From positions 3,782,001 to 3,846,000 of the forward strand of contig NZ_CP048397.1 of the NCBI RefSeq assembly GCF_010384365.1: 64,000 nucleotides of DNA, read 5' to 3'. This stretch comes from Streptomyces sp. S4.7. Its GTDB lineage: Bacteria; Actinomycetota; Actinomycetes; Streptomycetales; Streptomycetaceae. Below, piece after piece: positions 41,387 through 50,317 of this stretch. Each line of letters opens with the position of its first letter. Within the stretch, counting starts at the first letter, position 1. The notes beneath the pieces were generated by a model that was not told where the DNA came from, made no database searches, and saw only the letters and a list, made by a program, of their open reading frames with translations. The position numbers were made by a program, and so were the translations under genes.

Positions 41387-42792
41387 GGTCGGACCACCTG
41401 GGTCATCTCGGCGTCGGGTGACGGGGCGGGCGCCGGGGCCGGGCGGCGCGCGGTGTCGCTGATCCTGATGAGGATGCCGATCAGCGCCCAGTTGGCGATC
41501 ACCGACGAACCTCCGGCCGCGACGAACGGCATCGTCATACCGGTCAGCGGGATGAGGCCCATGACGCCGCCCGCGACGACGAACACCTGGATGGCGAAGG
41601 CGCCGGAGAGGCCGATCGCCAGGAGCTTGCCGAAGGGGTCCCGGGCGGCGAGCGCGGTCCGTACGCCGCGCTCCACGATCAGGCCGTAGATCAGCAGGAA
41701 GGCCATCGTGCCCGCGAGCCCGAACTCCTCGCCGACGGTGGAGAGGATGAAGTCGGAGTTGGCCGCGAAGCCGATCAGGTCGGAGTTGCCCTGCCCGAGC
41801 CCGGTGCCGAGAGTGCCGCCGGCGCCGAACGACATCAGCGCCTGGCCGACCTGCTCGCTCTGGTCCCAGGTGGCCTGGGCGAAGGGGTTGAGCCAGAACT
41901 CGACGCGCTGCTGGACGTGCGGCTCGAACGTGGCGACACCGACCGCGCCCGCGGCCGACATCACCAGGCCGAAGATGATCCAGCTCGTGCGCTCGGTGGC
42001 GACGTACAGCATGATCACGAAGAGGCCGAAGAACAGCAGCGAGGTGCCGAGGTCGGTCTCGAAGACCAGGATCAGGATGGACATGGCCCAGACCATCAGG
42101 ATCGGGCCCAGGTCACGTCCGCGCGGCAGGTAGATGCCCATCACACGGCGGCTGGCCAGTGCCAGGGCGTCGCGCTTGACCATCAGGTAGCCGGAGAAGA
42201 AGATCGCGATGATGATCTTCGCGAACTCTCCCGGCTGGACGTTGATGGGGCCGAGGCTGATCCAGATCTTCGCGCCGTTCCTCGCCGGGAAGAACATGGG
42301 CAGGATCAGCAGGACCAGCGCCACGGCCATGGAGATGTAGGTGTAGCGCTGGAGGATGCGGTGGTCCTTGAGCAGCAGCAGCACGGCCACGAAGAGCGCG
42401 ATGCCGATCGCCGAGTACATCAGCTGCTTGGGAGCGTCCGGTGAGAACGATCCGTAAAGGTTCGTGGCGCGGGCGATCAGCCGGGGCGACTGGTCCAGCC
42501 TCCAGATGAGGACGAGACCGAGGCCGTTGAGCAGCGTGGCGAGCGGCAGCAGCAGCGGATCGGCGTACGGGGCGAACTTGCGCACCACGAGATGGCCGAC
42601 ACCGGCCAGCAGCCCGATGCCCAGGCCGTACCCGATCATGCCGCTGGGCACGGTGCCGTCGAGGGCCAGCCCGACGTTCAGGTAGGCGAAGAGCGGAATG
42701 GCGACGGCGAAGGCCAGCATCGCGAGCTCGGTGTTGCGGCGGCTCGGTGCTTCGATCGCGCCGATGGTGGTCGTGTTGGTGACAACGCTCAT
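41383..42792 (-). CDS. rodA: SEDS peptidoglycan polymerase (FtsW/RodA family)
   Basis: A 469-residue polytopic glycosyltransferase with about ten membrane helices. Family features include NGLGLVLIWRLDQSP, ISLGPINVQPGEFAKIIIAIFFSGYL, LGTGLGQGNSDLIGFAANSDFILSTVGEEFGLAG and the end segment VAGGVMGLIPLTGMTMPFVAAGGSS. It polymerises glycan strands with PbpA. RodA fits this actinobacterial operon better than FtsW of the division cluster, but the two cannot be told apart with certainty by eye. Confidence 0.93.
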   Translation of the reverse strand: MSVVTNTTTIGAIEAPSRRNTELAMLAFAVAIPLFAYLNVGLALDGTVPSGMIGYGLGIGLLAGVGHLVVRKFAPYADPLLLPLATLLNGLGLVLIWRLDQSPRLIARATNLYGSFSPDAPKQLMYSAIGIALFVAVLLLLKDHRILQRYTYISMAVALVLLILPMFFPARNGAKIWISLGPINVQPGEFAKIIIAIFFSGYLMVKRDALALASRRVMGIYLPRGRDLGPILMVWAMSILILVFETDLGTSLLFFGLFVIMLYVATERTSWIIFGLVMSAAGAVGVATFEPHVQQRVEFWLNPFAQATWDQSEQVGQALMSFGAGGTLGTGLGQGNSDLIGFAANSDFILSTVGEEFGLAGTMAFLLIYGLIVERGVRTALAARDPFGKLLAIGLSGAFAIQVFVVAGGVMGLIPLTGMTMPFVAAGGSSVIANWALIGILIRISDTARRPAPAPAPSPDAEMTQVVRP

Positions 42793-42817
42793 GGTGGTGA
42801 AGGCCCCCTACGGCCGG

Positions 42818-44353
42818 CTACTGCTTACCGCAGTTCGAGGCCAGCTTCTGCTCCTCCTCCGAGAGGCTGGGGCCCGGAGAGGGAGTCGCTGTTTTCAGCG
42901 CTTCTGGCTTGGAGATGGTGCTGTCGCTACCGGTCTGCGGCTTCGTCCCGGTCGTACCGCCGGCCTCGCCCTCGCCGGTGATCGCGTTCGCCGCGCGCTC
43001 GGACTCACGACGCTGTTCGTCCTTCTTGCACGCGTCCGCCTGCTTGGACAGGTCGTCGATCTTGGTGTGCGCGGAGGCCTTGCTGCCCTCGGCGATCGTG
43101 TCCTCGACCTGCTTGCGCTGGTACGGCGGAAGGTACTTGAGTTCGATCTTGGTGAAGTCCTCTTCGACCTTCGACAGCGAGACCCACGCCAGATCCTGGC
43201 TGATGCCCCGGTAGAGCGCGACGTGCTCGTCGTTGGCCCCGACGTAGTACTGGGTCTGGGTCCAGCGGTAGCCGCCGTACAGACCGCCGCCGACGACCGC
43301 CAGCGCGAGCACGATGTAGACCGACCGCTTGAACCACTTGCGGCCGGCGGAGCGCGGCTTGGCATAGTCGTTGTCGGTGTCGCTGTAAGCCCCGAAGCCG
43401 GAGTCCGGCGGCATGCCGCCGTACCCGGCCCCGTCACCGCTGCCCGGCGGGCCGAAGCCCCCCGGAGGGGGCTGGTGCTGCTGCGGTACGGGACGGCCCA
43501 GACCGGCGGCGCGGCCCGCGGGCGTCTGCATCGACGGGTCGCTCTCGGTGGCGTGCAGCTGCTGGTTCTCGGCCACGGCGCCGACGACGACCGGGGTGTC
43601 GTTGAGCTGCCCGGCCGGGGTGTCGTTGGACTCGACGTCCAGGACGTCGGCGACGATGCAGGTGATGTTGTCGGGACCGCCGCCGCGCAGGGCGAGCTGG
43701 ATGAGGTCCTGGATGGTCTCCTGCGGGCCCTGGTAGCTCGCCAGGGTCTCTTCCATGGTCTGGTGCGAGACGACGCCGGAGAGACCGTCCGAACAGATCA
43801 AGTACCGGTCGCCCGCGCGGACCTCACGGATCGAGAGATCGGGCTCGACATGGTCCCCGCTGCCCAGCGCGCGCATCAGCAGGGAGCGCTGCGGGTGGGT
43901 GGTGGCCTCTTCCTCGGTGATGCGCCCCTCGTCCACGAGGCGCTGCACCCAGGTGTGGTCCTGGGTGATCTGGGTGAGCACACCGTCGCGCAGGAGGTAG
44001 GCGCGGGAGTCGCCGACGTGTACGAGGCCGAGGCGCTGACCCGTCCACAGGAGGGCGGTGAGCGTGGTGCCCATGCCCTCCAGCTGGGGGTCCTCCTCGA
44101 CCATCACGCGCAACTGGTCGTTGGCACGCTGGACCGCCGTGCCGAGCGAGGTGAGGATGTCCGATCCCGGCACGTCGTCGTCGAGCTGCACGAGCGTGGA
44201 GATCACCTCGGACGAGGCGACCTCACCGGCGGCCTGGCCGCCCATGCCGTCGGCGATGGCCAGGAGCCGGGGACCGGCATAGCCGGAGTCCTCGTTCCCC
44301 TCCCGGATCATGCCTTTGTGCGACCCGGCGGCGAAGCGCAGAGAAAGACTCAT
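42818..44353 (-). CDS. pstP: PP2C-type Ser/Thr phosphatase (PstP)
   Basis: A 511-residue membrane phosphatase that reverses PknB phosphorylation. Metal-binding aspartates are in REGNEDSGY, LLAIADGMGG, ICSDGLSGVV and GGPDNITCIVADV. A Pro/Gly linker precedes one membrane helix (SVYIVLALAVVGGGLYGGYRW) and a C-terminal extracytoplasmic region with charged helices. The ATG at 44353 follows AGGAGAGG; the frame runs on to 44446 without a better start. Confidence 0.94.
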   Translation of the reverse strand: MSLSLRFAAGSHKGMIREGNEDSGYAGPRLLAIADGMGGQAAGEVASSEVISTLVQLDDDVPGSDILTSLGTAVQRANDQLRVMVEEDPQLEGMGTTLTALLWTGQRLGLVHVGDSRAYLLRDGVLTQITQDHTWVQRLVDEGRITEEEATTHPQRSLLMRALGSGDHVEPDLSIREVRAGDRYLICSDGLSGVVSHQTMEETLASYQGPQETIQDLIQLALRGGGPDNITCIVADVLDVESNDTPAGQLNDTPVVVGAVAENQQLHATESDPSMQTPAGRAAGLGRPVPQQHQPPPGGFGPPGSGDGAGYGGMPPDSGFGAYSDTDNDYAKPRSAGRKWFKRSVYIVLALAVVGGGLYGGYRWTQTQYYVGANDEHVALYRGISQDLAWVSLSKVEEDFTKIELKYLPPYQRKQVEDTIAEGSKASAHTKIDDLSKQADACKKDEQRRESERAANAITGEGEAGGTTGTKPQTGSDSTISKPEALKTATPSPGPSLSEEEQKLASNCGKQ

Positions 44354-44491
44354 GCGCGCCTCTCCTGTCGGTTCGCCAGCCGAATGTGGCGCCAGCCGGT
44401 CTCGAGCCACACTGCCCACCCTCCGGTCGGGAGCCTGCGGTCCCACGTCGGGACCGCCGCGGCTCGCTCGCTCCGCTCGCTCATTGTCGTA

Positions 44492-45007
44492 CTACTTCCG
44501 CAGCTCGATGACAGTCTTGCCGATGCGGATCGGCGCGCCGGGCGGAATCGGTGTCGGCGTGGTGAGGCGGGTCCGGTCGAGATACGTGCCGTTGGTGGAC
44601 CCGAGATCCTCGACGATCCACTGACCGTCACGGTCCGGGTAAATCCTGGCATGCCTGCTGGACGCGTAGTCGTCGTCCAGCACGATCGTCGAGTCGTGCG
44701 CCCGGCCCAGGGTGATGGTCTGTCCCTGGAGGGCCACCGTGGTGCCGGTGAGGATCCCCTCCGAGACGACCAGCTTCGTGGGCGCCCCCCGGCGCTGGCG
44801 GCCCCCCTGCTGCCGCTGCGCGGGCGGCCCCGCGCTCTGGCGGGCGGCGCCCTGCGGCGGCCGTGTGTCGGCGTTGCGGCGTGAGCCGCGCTGCGTGACA
44901 CGCGTGCCGAACAGATCGCTCCGAATGACCTGGACGGCCACAATCACGAACAGCCACAGAACGGCTAGGAAACCTAGCCGCATGACCGTCAGGGTCAGCT
45001 CTGACAT
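44492..45007 (-). CDS. fhaB: FHA-domain protein FhaB (FipA)
   Basis: A 171-residue protein with an N-terminal membrane helix (LTVMRLGFLAVLWLFVIVAVQVI), a basic Gln/Arg-rich linker and a C-terminal FHA domain (ITLGRAHDSTIVLDDDYASSRHARI, then DLGSTNGTYLDRTRL) that reads phosphothreonines made by PknB. It lies ten bases after fhaA. Confidence 0.94.
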   Translation of the reverse strand: MSELTLTVMRLGFLAVLWLFVIVAVQVIRSDLFGTRVTQRGSRRNADTRPPQGAARQSAGPPAQRQQGGRQRRGAPTKLVVSEGILTGTTVALQGQTITLGRAHDSTIVLDDDYASSRHARIYPDRDGQWIVEDLGSTNGTYLDRTRLTTPTPIPPGAPIRIGKTVIELRK

Positions 45008-45017
45008 TGCCCCCGCT

Positions 45018-45872
45018 TCACCCTTCGGCTTGCCGGTAAACGATGGTGGTTTGGCCCACGACGATCCGCGAGCCGTCGCGGAGCGTAGCGCGGGTGGTGT
45101 GCTGTCCGTCTACCACGATGCCGTTCGTGGACCCGAGATCCTGGATCGTCGAGGGCGTTCCGGTCCGAATCTCGCAGTGCCGGCGGGAGACGCCGGGGTC
45201 GTCGATCCGCACGTCGGCGTCGGTGCTGCGGCCCAGCACCAGCGTGGGGCGCGAGATCTGGTGGCGGTTGCCGTTGATCTCGATCCACCGGCGGACCTGG
45301 GTGCCCGGCATCGCCCCTGGGGGCGGTGTCGAGGGGGGCTGTGCGGCCTGCCCCGGCCGTCCCGCGCCCGGCGGGGGCGACGGCGGCATGGGGGGCGGGG
45401 ACGAGGGCGGGTAGCCGTAACCACCGGGGGGCGGGGCCGCGGGGGCCCTGCCGGGTGCGGGGCCCGGACCGGGGCCGTGCTCGGGTCCCTGTGACGTACT
45501 CGACGCCAGGGTGCGGCTGCGCACCCGGTACAGACCGGTGTCGAGGTCGTCGGCCTTCTCCAGATGGACCTTGATCGGGCCCATGAAGGTGTAGCGCTGC
45601 TGCTTCGCGTAGTCGCGGACGAGCCCGGAGAGTTCGTCGCCGAGCTGACCCGAGTACGGGCTGAGGCGCTCGAAGTCGGGCGCGCTCAACTCGACGATGA
45701 AGTCGTTGGGGACGACGGTCCGCTCGCGGTTCCAGATCGTTGCGTTGTTGTCGCACTCACGCTGAAGGGCGCCGGCGATCTCCACGGGCTGGACCTCGGA
45801 CTTGAACACCTTCGCGAAGGTGCCGTTGACCAGACCTTCGAGTCGCTGCTCGAAGCGCTTCAGGACTCCCAT
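45018..45872 (-). CDS. fhaA: FHA-domain protein FhaA
   Basis: A 284-residue protein. The first 125 residues form the DUF3662 domain (VLKRFEQRLEGLVNGTFAKVFKSEVQPVEIAGALQRE), then a Pro/Gly linker, and an FHA domain at the end (LVLGRSTDADVRIDDPGVSRRHCEI, DLGSTNGIVVDGQ). In mycobacteria FhaA binds phosphorylated MviN to control wall synthesis. It is the first gene of the fhaA-fhaB-pstP-rodA-pbpA-pknB operon, with GGAGGAGG before the ATG. Confidence 0.95.
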   Translation of the reverse strand: MGVLKRFEQRLEGLVNGTFAKVFKSEVQPVEIAGALQRECDNNATIWNRERTVVPNDFIVELSAPDFERLSPYSGQLGDELSGLVRDYAKQQRYTFMGPIKVHLEKADDLDTGLYRVRSRTLASSTSQGPEHGPGPGPAPGRAPAAPPPGGYGYPPSSPPPMPPSPPPGAGRPGQAAQPPSTPPPGAMPGTQVRRWIEINGNRHQISRPTLVLGRSTDADVRIDDPGVSRRHCEIRTGTPSTIQDLGSTNGIVVDGQHTTRATLRDGSRIVVGQTTIVYRQAEG

Positions 45873-46124
45873 GGGGCACCTCCTCCGTCGTTGCCGTCCT
45901 GGTACTGCTTACTGATCGTATCCACGCGTCGGGAAATCGGCTGGTTCCCCTTGTCTGCCCCGTCGATGAGTGTCACCTCTCACACGGATCGTAGAGGCGG
46001 CCTCAGGACAGTGTCCCGCACCCGGGGTGCACTCCGGAGGAGTGGGGGGAGGCCGCTCGAGGTTGCTCGTTCCCCGGCCGGGTTGCCGAGACAAACGGAT
46101 GTGATTCCACGCCCTGCAGCGTGC
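45873..46124. other. fhaA-tRNA-Leu intergenic region
   Basis: About 315 bp with no gene. It must hold the divergent fhaA promoter and the tRNA promoter, whose likely -10 TAATCT is at 46125-46130 in the same CTAATCTT context as at the tRNA-Ile gene. Confidence 0.4.
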
Positions 46125-46187
46125 TAATCTTTTCGATGTCGCCAGGCGATCACACCAGCAGGTGAGAGGCCGGACGGCACACCCAAT

Positions 46188-46274
46188 GCGCGGGTGGCGG
46201 AATAGGCAGACGCGCTGGATTCAGGTTCCAGTGCCCGAAAGGGCGTGGGGGTTCAACTCCCCCCTCGCGCACCA
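46188..46274 (+). tRNA. tRNA-Leu (anticodon CAG)
   Basis: Class II tRNA with long variable arm (TGCCCGAAAGGGCG). Acceptor GCGCGGG pairs with CTCGCGC, anticodon loop TTCAGGT, T-arm GGGGGTTCAACTCCCCC, discriminator A and an encoded CCA. It marks the left edge of the accessory region. Confidence 0.97.
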
Positions 46275-46286
46275 GGAGAAACCGAC

Positions 46287-46331
46287 GAAACGGGTCTCTA
46301 CCAGTGACGAAAGTCCTGGTAGGGCCCGTTT
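46287..46331 (+). terminator. Terminator after tRNA-Leu
   Basis: Long imperfect stem with arms GAAACGGGTCTCTACCAG and CTGGTAGGGCCCGTTTC, 12 bases after the tRNA. Confidence 0.75.
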
Positions 46332-46397
46332 CTCGTTGATCGGACGCGGCCCCAGGGCTCGTAGCACTGGCGGCAAGGGCCGTCCACACATCACGGA

Positions 46398-46439
46398 GCC
46401 CGCTCAGTGTCGTACCTCACAGAGCGGGCCTTGATTTTT
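46398..46439 (+). terminator. Second hairpin terminator
   Basis: GCCCGCTC pairs with GAGCGGGC across 16 bases and is followed by TTGATTTTT. It lies between the tRNA-Leu terminator and the transposase remnant. Confidence 0.65.
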
Positions 46440-46474
46440 GGGTGTTCTTCAGCTGGTGGGGCCGGTGTTGATCG

Positions 46475-46993
46475 CTAGCCGGTTGGTGACAAATATCCGG
46501 TGGGTGTCCAGGTGCCGAGGGGCTTCGTGCGGTGCCGGTGATGGGTGCGCCTGCGGGGCCGTTCGCCACCCAGGGCGAGCGTCTCCAGCCACTTTGCGAT
46601 CTTCCGGCGGTTGGCGTGAGCGAGCTGGAAGGCCAGGAGCACAGTCTGGGCGGCGATGTCGCGGATACGTCGTGTGCCGGATGCTTCGATGGCTTCGGCG
46701 AGGGGGTTCTTCGCGTAGCCGTTGTAGCCCTCGACGCTGTTGCGGAGTCTGAAGTAGGTCTTCTGCCATTCATCGGTGCCGTACTCGAGGGACTGCCAGT
46801 GCTTGGCGCCCTCGGCGGGGGCGAGCGTGACGCTGCGCTGGCGGCAGACCTTGAGCGGTCCCATGGGGTTCGGCTGGGGGTCGACGAGTGGGAGCTGGAT
46901 GCCGCGGCCCATTGATCTTGGCTTGATGGGGCACTGTACTTTGCCGGCCTCGGCCTGAGGTTCCCCCGAGATGCGGAAGTCGATGACAGAGGG
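46475..46993 (-). pseudogene. C-terminal fragment of a transposase-like protein
   Basis: The minus frame is open from a stop at 46994-46996 to TAG at 46475, about 172 codons, but has no proper start for a complete protein; an internal ATG lies at 46912. The sequence EAGKVQCPIKPRSMGRGIQL followed by YFRLRNSVEGYNGYAKNPLAEA and RRIRDIAAQTVLLAFQLAHANRRKIAKWLE resembles the C-terminal part of actinomycete transposase-like proteins. The upstream part is lost where the IS3-type remnant begins. Not functional as it stands. Confidence 0.65.
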
Positions 46994-47024
46994 TCAGATG
47001 GTTCTCATGAGAGGAACATCGACC

Positions 47025-47333
47025 ATGGCTGCCCCCAGAAAGTACTCACTGGAGTTGCGTGAGCGTGCGGTGCGGATGTACCGCGCGTCGGATCCGAAGC
47101 CGCAGATCAAGAAGCTGGCCGTCGACCTTGGCGTCCACCCCGAGGCCCTGCGGGGCTGGATCCGGCAGGCCGAGGCCGATGCCGGCGAGCGGGATGACCG
47201 GCTGACTACCGACGAACACGCCGAGCTGGTGGCACTGCGGAAGGAGAACGCCCAGCTCAAGCGGGCGAACGACGTGCTGCGGACGGCCTCGGCGTTTTTC
47301 GCGGCGCAACTCGACCCGACCCGGCCCAGGTGA
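47025..47333 (+). CDS. IS3-family transposase OrfA
   Basis: A 102-residue helix-turn-helix protein of an IS3-type element: PRKYSLELRERAVRMYRAS, then the DNA-binding IKKLAVDLGVHPEALRGWIRQAEAD, and a leucine-zipper-like ELVALRKENAQLKRANDVLRTASAFFAAQL tail. AGAGGAAC precedes the ATG. The partner OrfB is cut off, so the element cannot move by itself. Confidence 0.88.
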   Translation: MAAPRKYSLELRERAVRMYRASDPKPQIKKLAVDLGVHPEALRGWIRQAEADAGERDDRLTTDEHAELVALRKENAQLKRANDVLRTASAFFAAQLDPTRPR

Positions 47334-47428
47334 CCGCGCTCCTCGACGAGCATCCACACCTGGGAGTCGAGTGCGTACTCCGGGAGCTTTCCATCGCCTC
47401 CTCCACCTACTACCGCTGTGTGGCCTGA
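47330..47428 (+). pseudogene. Truncated IS3-family OrfB
   Basis: Only the first 32 codons remain (VTALLDEHPHLGVECVLREL, SIASSTYYRCVA), matching the start of the IS3 integrase subunit up to the STYYR motif. They overlap orfA by GTGA. The catalytic DDE domain is absent; a TGA at 47426 follows the junction. Confidence 0.8.
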
Positions 47429-47435
47429 GGCTGTC

Positions 47436-47660
47436 ATGGAGGAGCACCACGGAGCTCGGGTTGCCCAGGCCATGGCCGTCAGGCTCAGGACCGCTCTCGA
47501 TGAGAGGGGCTGGTCCGTGGCTCATCTCTCGCGCATCAGCGGCGTCGCCCGCTTCACGATCGCCAAGGCACTCGCCGGTGAGGCGTGGCCTGATCTGCTG
47601 ACTGTCGCCAACCTGGAAAAAGCGCTGGGTTGTGACCTCTGGCCGGGCCGGGACGTATGA
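47436..47660 (+). CDS. Small XRE-family helix-turn-helix protein
   Basis: A 74-residue Cro/CI-like regulator: RLRTALDERGWSVAHLSRISGVARFTIAKALAGEAWPDLLTVANLEKALGCDLWPG. It is made only of the HTH domain. It starts eight bases after the IS3 OrfB break, so its original promoter was probably lost or replaced. It may be intact in sequence; whether it is expressed is unclear. Confidence 0.75.
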   Translation: MEEHHGARVAQAMAVRLRTALDERGWSVAHLSRISGVARFTIAKALAGEAWPDLLTVANLEKALGCDLWPGRDV

Positions 47661-47870
47661 GTCCGGGCGCCACGGCAAGCCGGCGGCCGGTGAACCCTGA
47701 TGGTGGAAGAGTCGTTCGAAATTGAACACAGAAGCGGTCATCCCTTCGGGCGAAGGGCAGGACCATTTTCGTCGTGCGCTACCGGCGGCGGTCGACCGCT
47801 CGTAAAATGCAACATGACGAACTGATCCGGCGCTGTGAAAGGTTCTCGGGGGGTTCGTCGCGGTTGGCCG

Positions 47871-48410
47871 TCACCTTGGACTGGACTCCTTGGTGGCGGC
47901 CTTCCTGGTCCTCTCGGGCCAATTCTGCTGAGGCTGTGCGTACTGGTAGTAGGCGTTCGGAAGCTTGATCAAAGAGCCGGTCCTGGACAGCTCATCCATG
48001 GCTACGCGCACACTCTTGATCTTGTCGGTTTCATTCAAGGCGCTGGCCACTTCGAGTGCCTTCCACTGCCGCTGAGGGTCTTGGCCGATGAGTCACATGA
48101 TCCTCGTCTTGCGGGTGAGGGGCTGAAAGCCATCCGCAGCTGAGGCGTCGCCTTCTTCGGGCGCCGATTCAGCCTTTCGCTGGTCGGGGATGCCCGACGT
48201 GCGCCACTCGTCCGTGACCTCCATCTGCTTCTTCACAAGGCGCGTTTTGTAATTCAGGCCCTGTCTCGCCTGAAGTGATGCCCCCTGTCTTGTGCGAGAG
48301 ACAGGAGCTGACAACGCTCGAATACCTTTCTGCTGAGGATTACCTGTAAAGGGAGTGGGCGGTTCATTGAGGCCGCGTACTTGCTTTGCACTCCCTGTGT
48401 CTCGGTGAAC
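47871..48410 (-). pseudogene. Broken gene with in-frame stop, plasmid- or element-type helical protein
   Basis: One minus frame is open from 48410 to a TGA at 48093-48095 and continues in the same frame for another 73 codons to 47871. The upstream part contains LNYKTRLVKKQMEVTDEWRTSGIPDQ and LTRKTRIM. After the stop comes LIGQDPQRQWKALEVASALN and KIKSVRVAMDELSRTGSLIKLPNAYYQYA, a segment that looks like a winged-helix domain. Both parts have protein-like composition, so I read this as one gene disrupted by a nonsense mutation and a lost 5' end. I do not recognise the family with certainty. Confidence 0.55.
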
Positions 48411-49093
48411 CTAGGATCGGGTAGTCCTGTATCCCTCGGCACTGTGATCGGCGGAGGCAGGCCTGCCAAAAAAATGTGTCCGATCAGTGGCACCTGTCGT
48501 CAGGAATCAAGGAAGTGGTCTGTGCAGCCCTGTCTCTGCATTGTGTTCCGCAGTCCCGTCGACAACTCTGGCTGGGGCCGCAACGCGCATGGCAGGCAGG
48601 GGCGCGCGGCCTACTCCCGCGTATCGCAAGACATGGGTGAGAGACAGACACAGTGGCAAGTCGACTGCGGCCAGGGGGGAAGGCGCGCCTCGGAGGAGCC
48701 CGGGGGGAGGGCTTTTACGGTTCGTCTGTGTCGCTTGTGCTCGGCAAAAGGTCGCGGATGCCCCAGACATGTGAGGACTGGGGGATGGCTCATCGCTGTC
48801 CGGAGCGAGGCGGAACCTGTGCCCCATTTGTGCCGAGGTCGACAGGTGAGTCAGCCGTGGCAGTCCGCCCGGCGGCGAGAGGACATAGGCCCTCCGGAGC
48901 AGGAGGTAGGGATGTCATGAGAGCCGTCCTTCCTGCCGCTACATGCGTCGGACTGGATTCGTCCCGCACTGGAGTCGGCGACGGGTAGCGGGTAGTGCCC
49001 TGCGGCCGGGAAGTCAGGACACAGGGCAGACCTTTGTGCGCTCTCAAGAGGAGATCCACTGTTCCGAGGCGTGCTGCGTCCAGACAGGGGTGC
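48411..49093. other. Decayed region without a supported gene
   Basis: About 680 bp with lower G+C than the surroundings and no frame that shows the normal Streptomyces third-position bias. A plus-frame stretch near 48,715-48,830 has CVACARQ and, after a stop, CPICAEVD, which may be remains of a small zinc-ribbon protein. I see no intact gene here. Confidence 0.45.
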
Positions 49094-50317
49094 TCAATGG
49101 CGCAAGGTAAGGCGGCCAGACGTGGCGGACAGGACAGCTGCGGCGGCCGAGCTGATGGCGAGTGCGAGGAAGAGCCCGTCGTAGCCACCGAGTGGTCCTG
49201 CCAACACTGCGCCAGCCCACGGTGCGAGAGCTGACGCCACGGTGACTGGTGCGGCGAGGATTCCGGACAGGCGGCCGTAGTGAGTGGCGCCCCAGCGGTC
49301 GGTGACGGCGGTGGCCTGGAGCAGAGTGAGATTTCCGCGCACCATTCCGGCCGCGATCGACAGGGCTACCAGCACGGTGTAAGGGCCGGGGACCAGGCCG
49401 AGTGCGGCGGTGGTGAGGCCGCCGAGGGCGATCAGCGCGGTCGTACGGGCGGTTGTCCCGGAGCGTCGGGCGAGGGTGGAGTAGAGGGCGCGGCCGAGTG
49501 TCTGGCCAGCGCCGCCGATACCGAGCGCCCAGGCTGCTTCGTCGGTTGAGTAACCGCGCTCCAAGAGGAGCGGGACCAGGGCCACGACGACGGCGGAGAC
49601 GGTGAGCGCTGAGAGGGTCAGGGCTGCGGCAAGCACCCAGAAGGGGCGGCTGTGGGCCACTGCTGTCGCGGAGTCGCCGGTCTGGACGGGCAAGGCCAGG
49701 GGTACGGCGGGCCAGAGTGCTTTGAGTGCCAGGGCGTGGGTGGGGATGGTCACGATGCCGAGGATCATGGCTAGCACGGTGTAGGTCGCTCGCCAGGACA
49801 TGTGGTCGGCGAGCGCGGCGGTGATGGGTGCGAAGACGGTGGAGGCGAGGCCGCCCGCGAGGGTGACGATCGTGAGGGCGCGGACGTGGTCAGGGGCCCA
49901 CCAGCGGGTGAGGGCGGCGAAGGCGGGCTGGTAGAAGGTCGCTGCCATCGCGAGGCCGGCGAGCAGCCAACCGGCGATGAGGAGCGGGAGGTTCGGGGCG
50001 GCGGCGATGATGAGGAGGCTCACGACGCCGAGGACGGAGCCTGTGGTCATGACGGTGCGCGGGCCTCGGTGATCGATGATGCGGCCGACGCGGATGCCGG
50101 CGAAAGCGGAGATGAGCAGCGCGAGGGAGAACGCTCCTGTTGTGGCGCCGGGTGGCCAGCCGGTGTCCGCGGTGATGGCGGGGTTCAGTACGGGGAAGGC
50201 GTAGAAGATGATGCCCCAGCTGGTGATCTGTGTGGCACACAGTGCGGGGAGCACGGCGCGGGGCCGCGACCGGTCCCCTGTTCCGGTCGCGGCCCCGCGG
50301 GTGTGAAGCTCCGTCAC
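49094..50317 (-). CDS. MFS transporter of the arsenic island
   Basis: A 407-residue major facilitator with twelve predicted helices. The N-terminal half has the loop motif GIRVGRIIDHRGPRTVMTTGSV between helices 2 and 3, and the C-terminal half repeats the pattern (RALYSTLARRSGTTARTTALI). It starts at GTG overlapping the flavoprotein stop by four bases, so the two are co-translated. The substrate is inferred to be an arsenical or an oxidised product because of the neighbours; nothing in the sequence proves this. Confidence 0.88.
   Translation of the reverse strand: MTELHTRGAATGTGDRSRPRAVLPALCATQITSWGIIFYAFPVLNPAITADTGWPPGATTGAFSLALLISAFAGIRVGRIIDHRGPRTVMTTGSVLGVVSLLIIAAAPNLPLLIAGWLLAGLAMAATFYQPAFAALTRWWAPDHVRALTIVTLAGGLASTVFAPITAALADHMSWRATYTVLAMILGIVTIPTHALALKALWPAVPLALPVQTGDSATAVAHSRPFWVLAAALTLSALTVSAVVVALVPLLLERGYSTDEAAWALGIGGAGQTLGRALYSTLARRSGTTARTTALIALGGLTTAALGLVPGPYTVLVALSIAAGMVRGNLTLLQATAVTDRWGATHYGRLSGILAAPVTVASALAPWAGAVLAGPLGGYDGLFLALAISSAAAAVLSATSGRLTLRH

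Noticed and set aside
46188..46274. Attachment-site duplication of the tRNA-Leu 3' end
   Set aside because: I did not find a second copy of the T-arm and acceptor sequence elsewhere in the window, so a site-specific insertion cannot be claimed.
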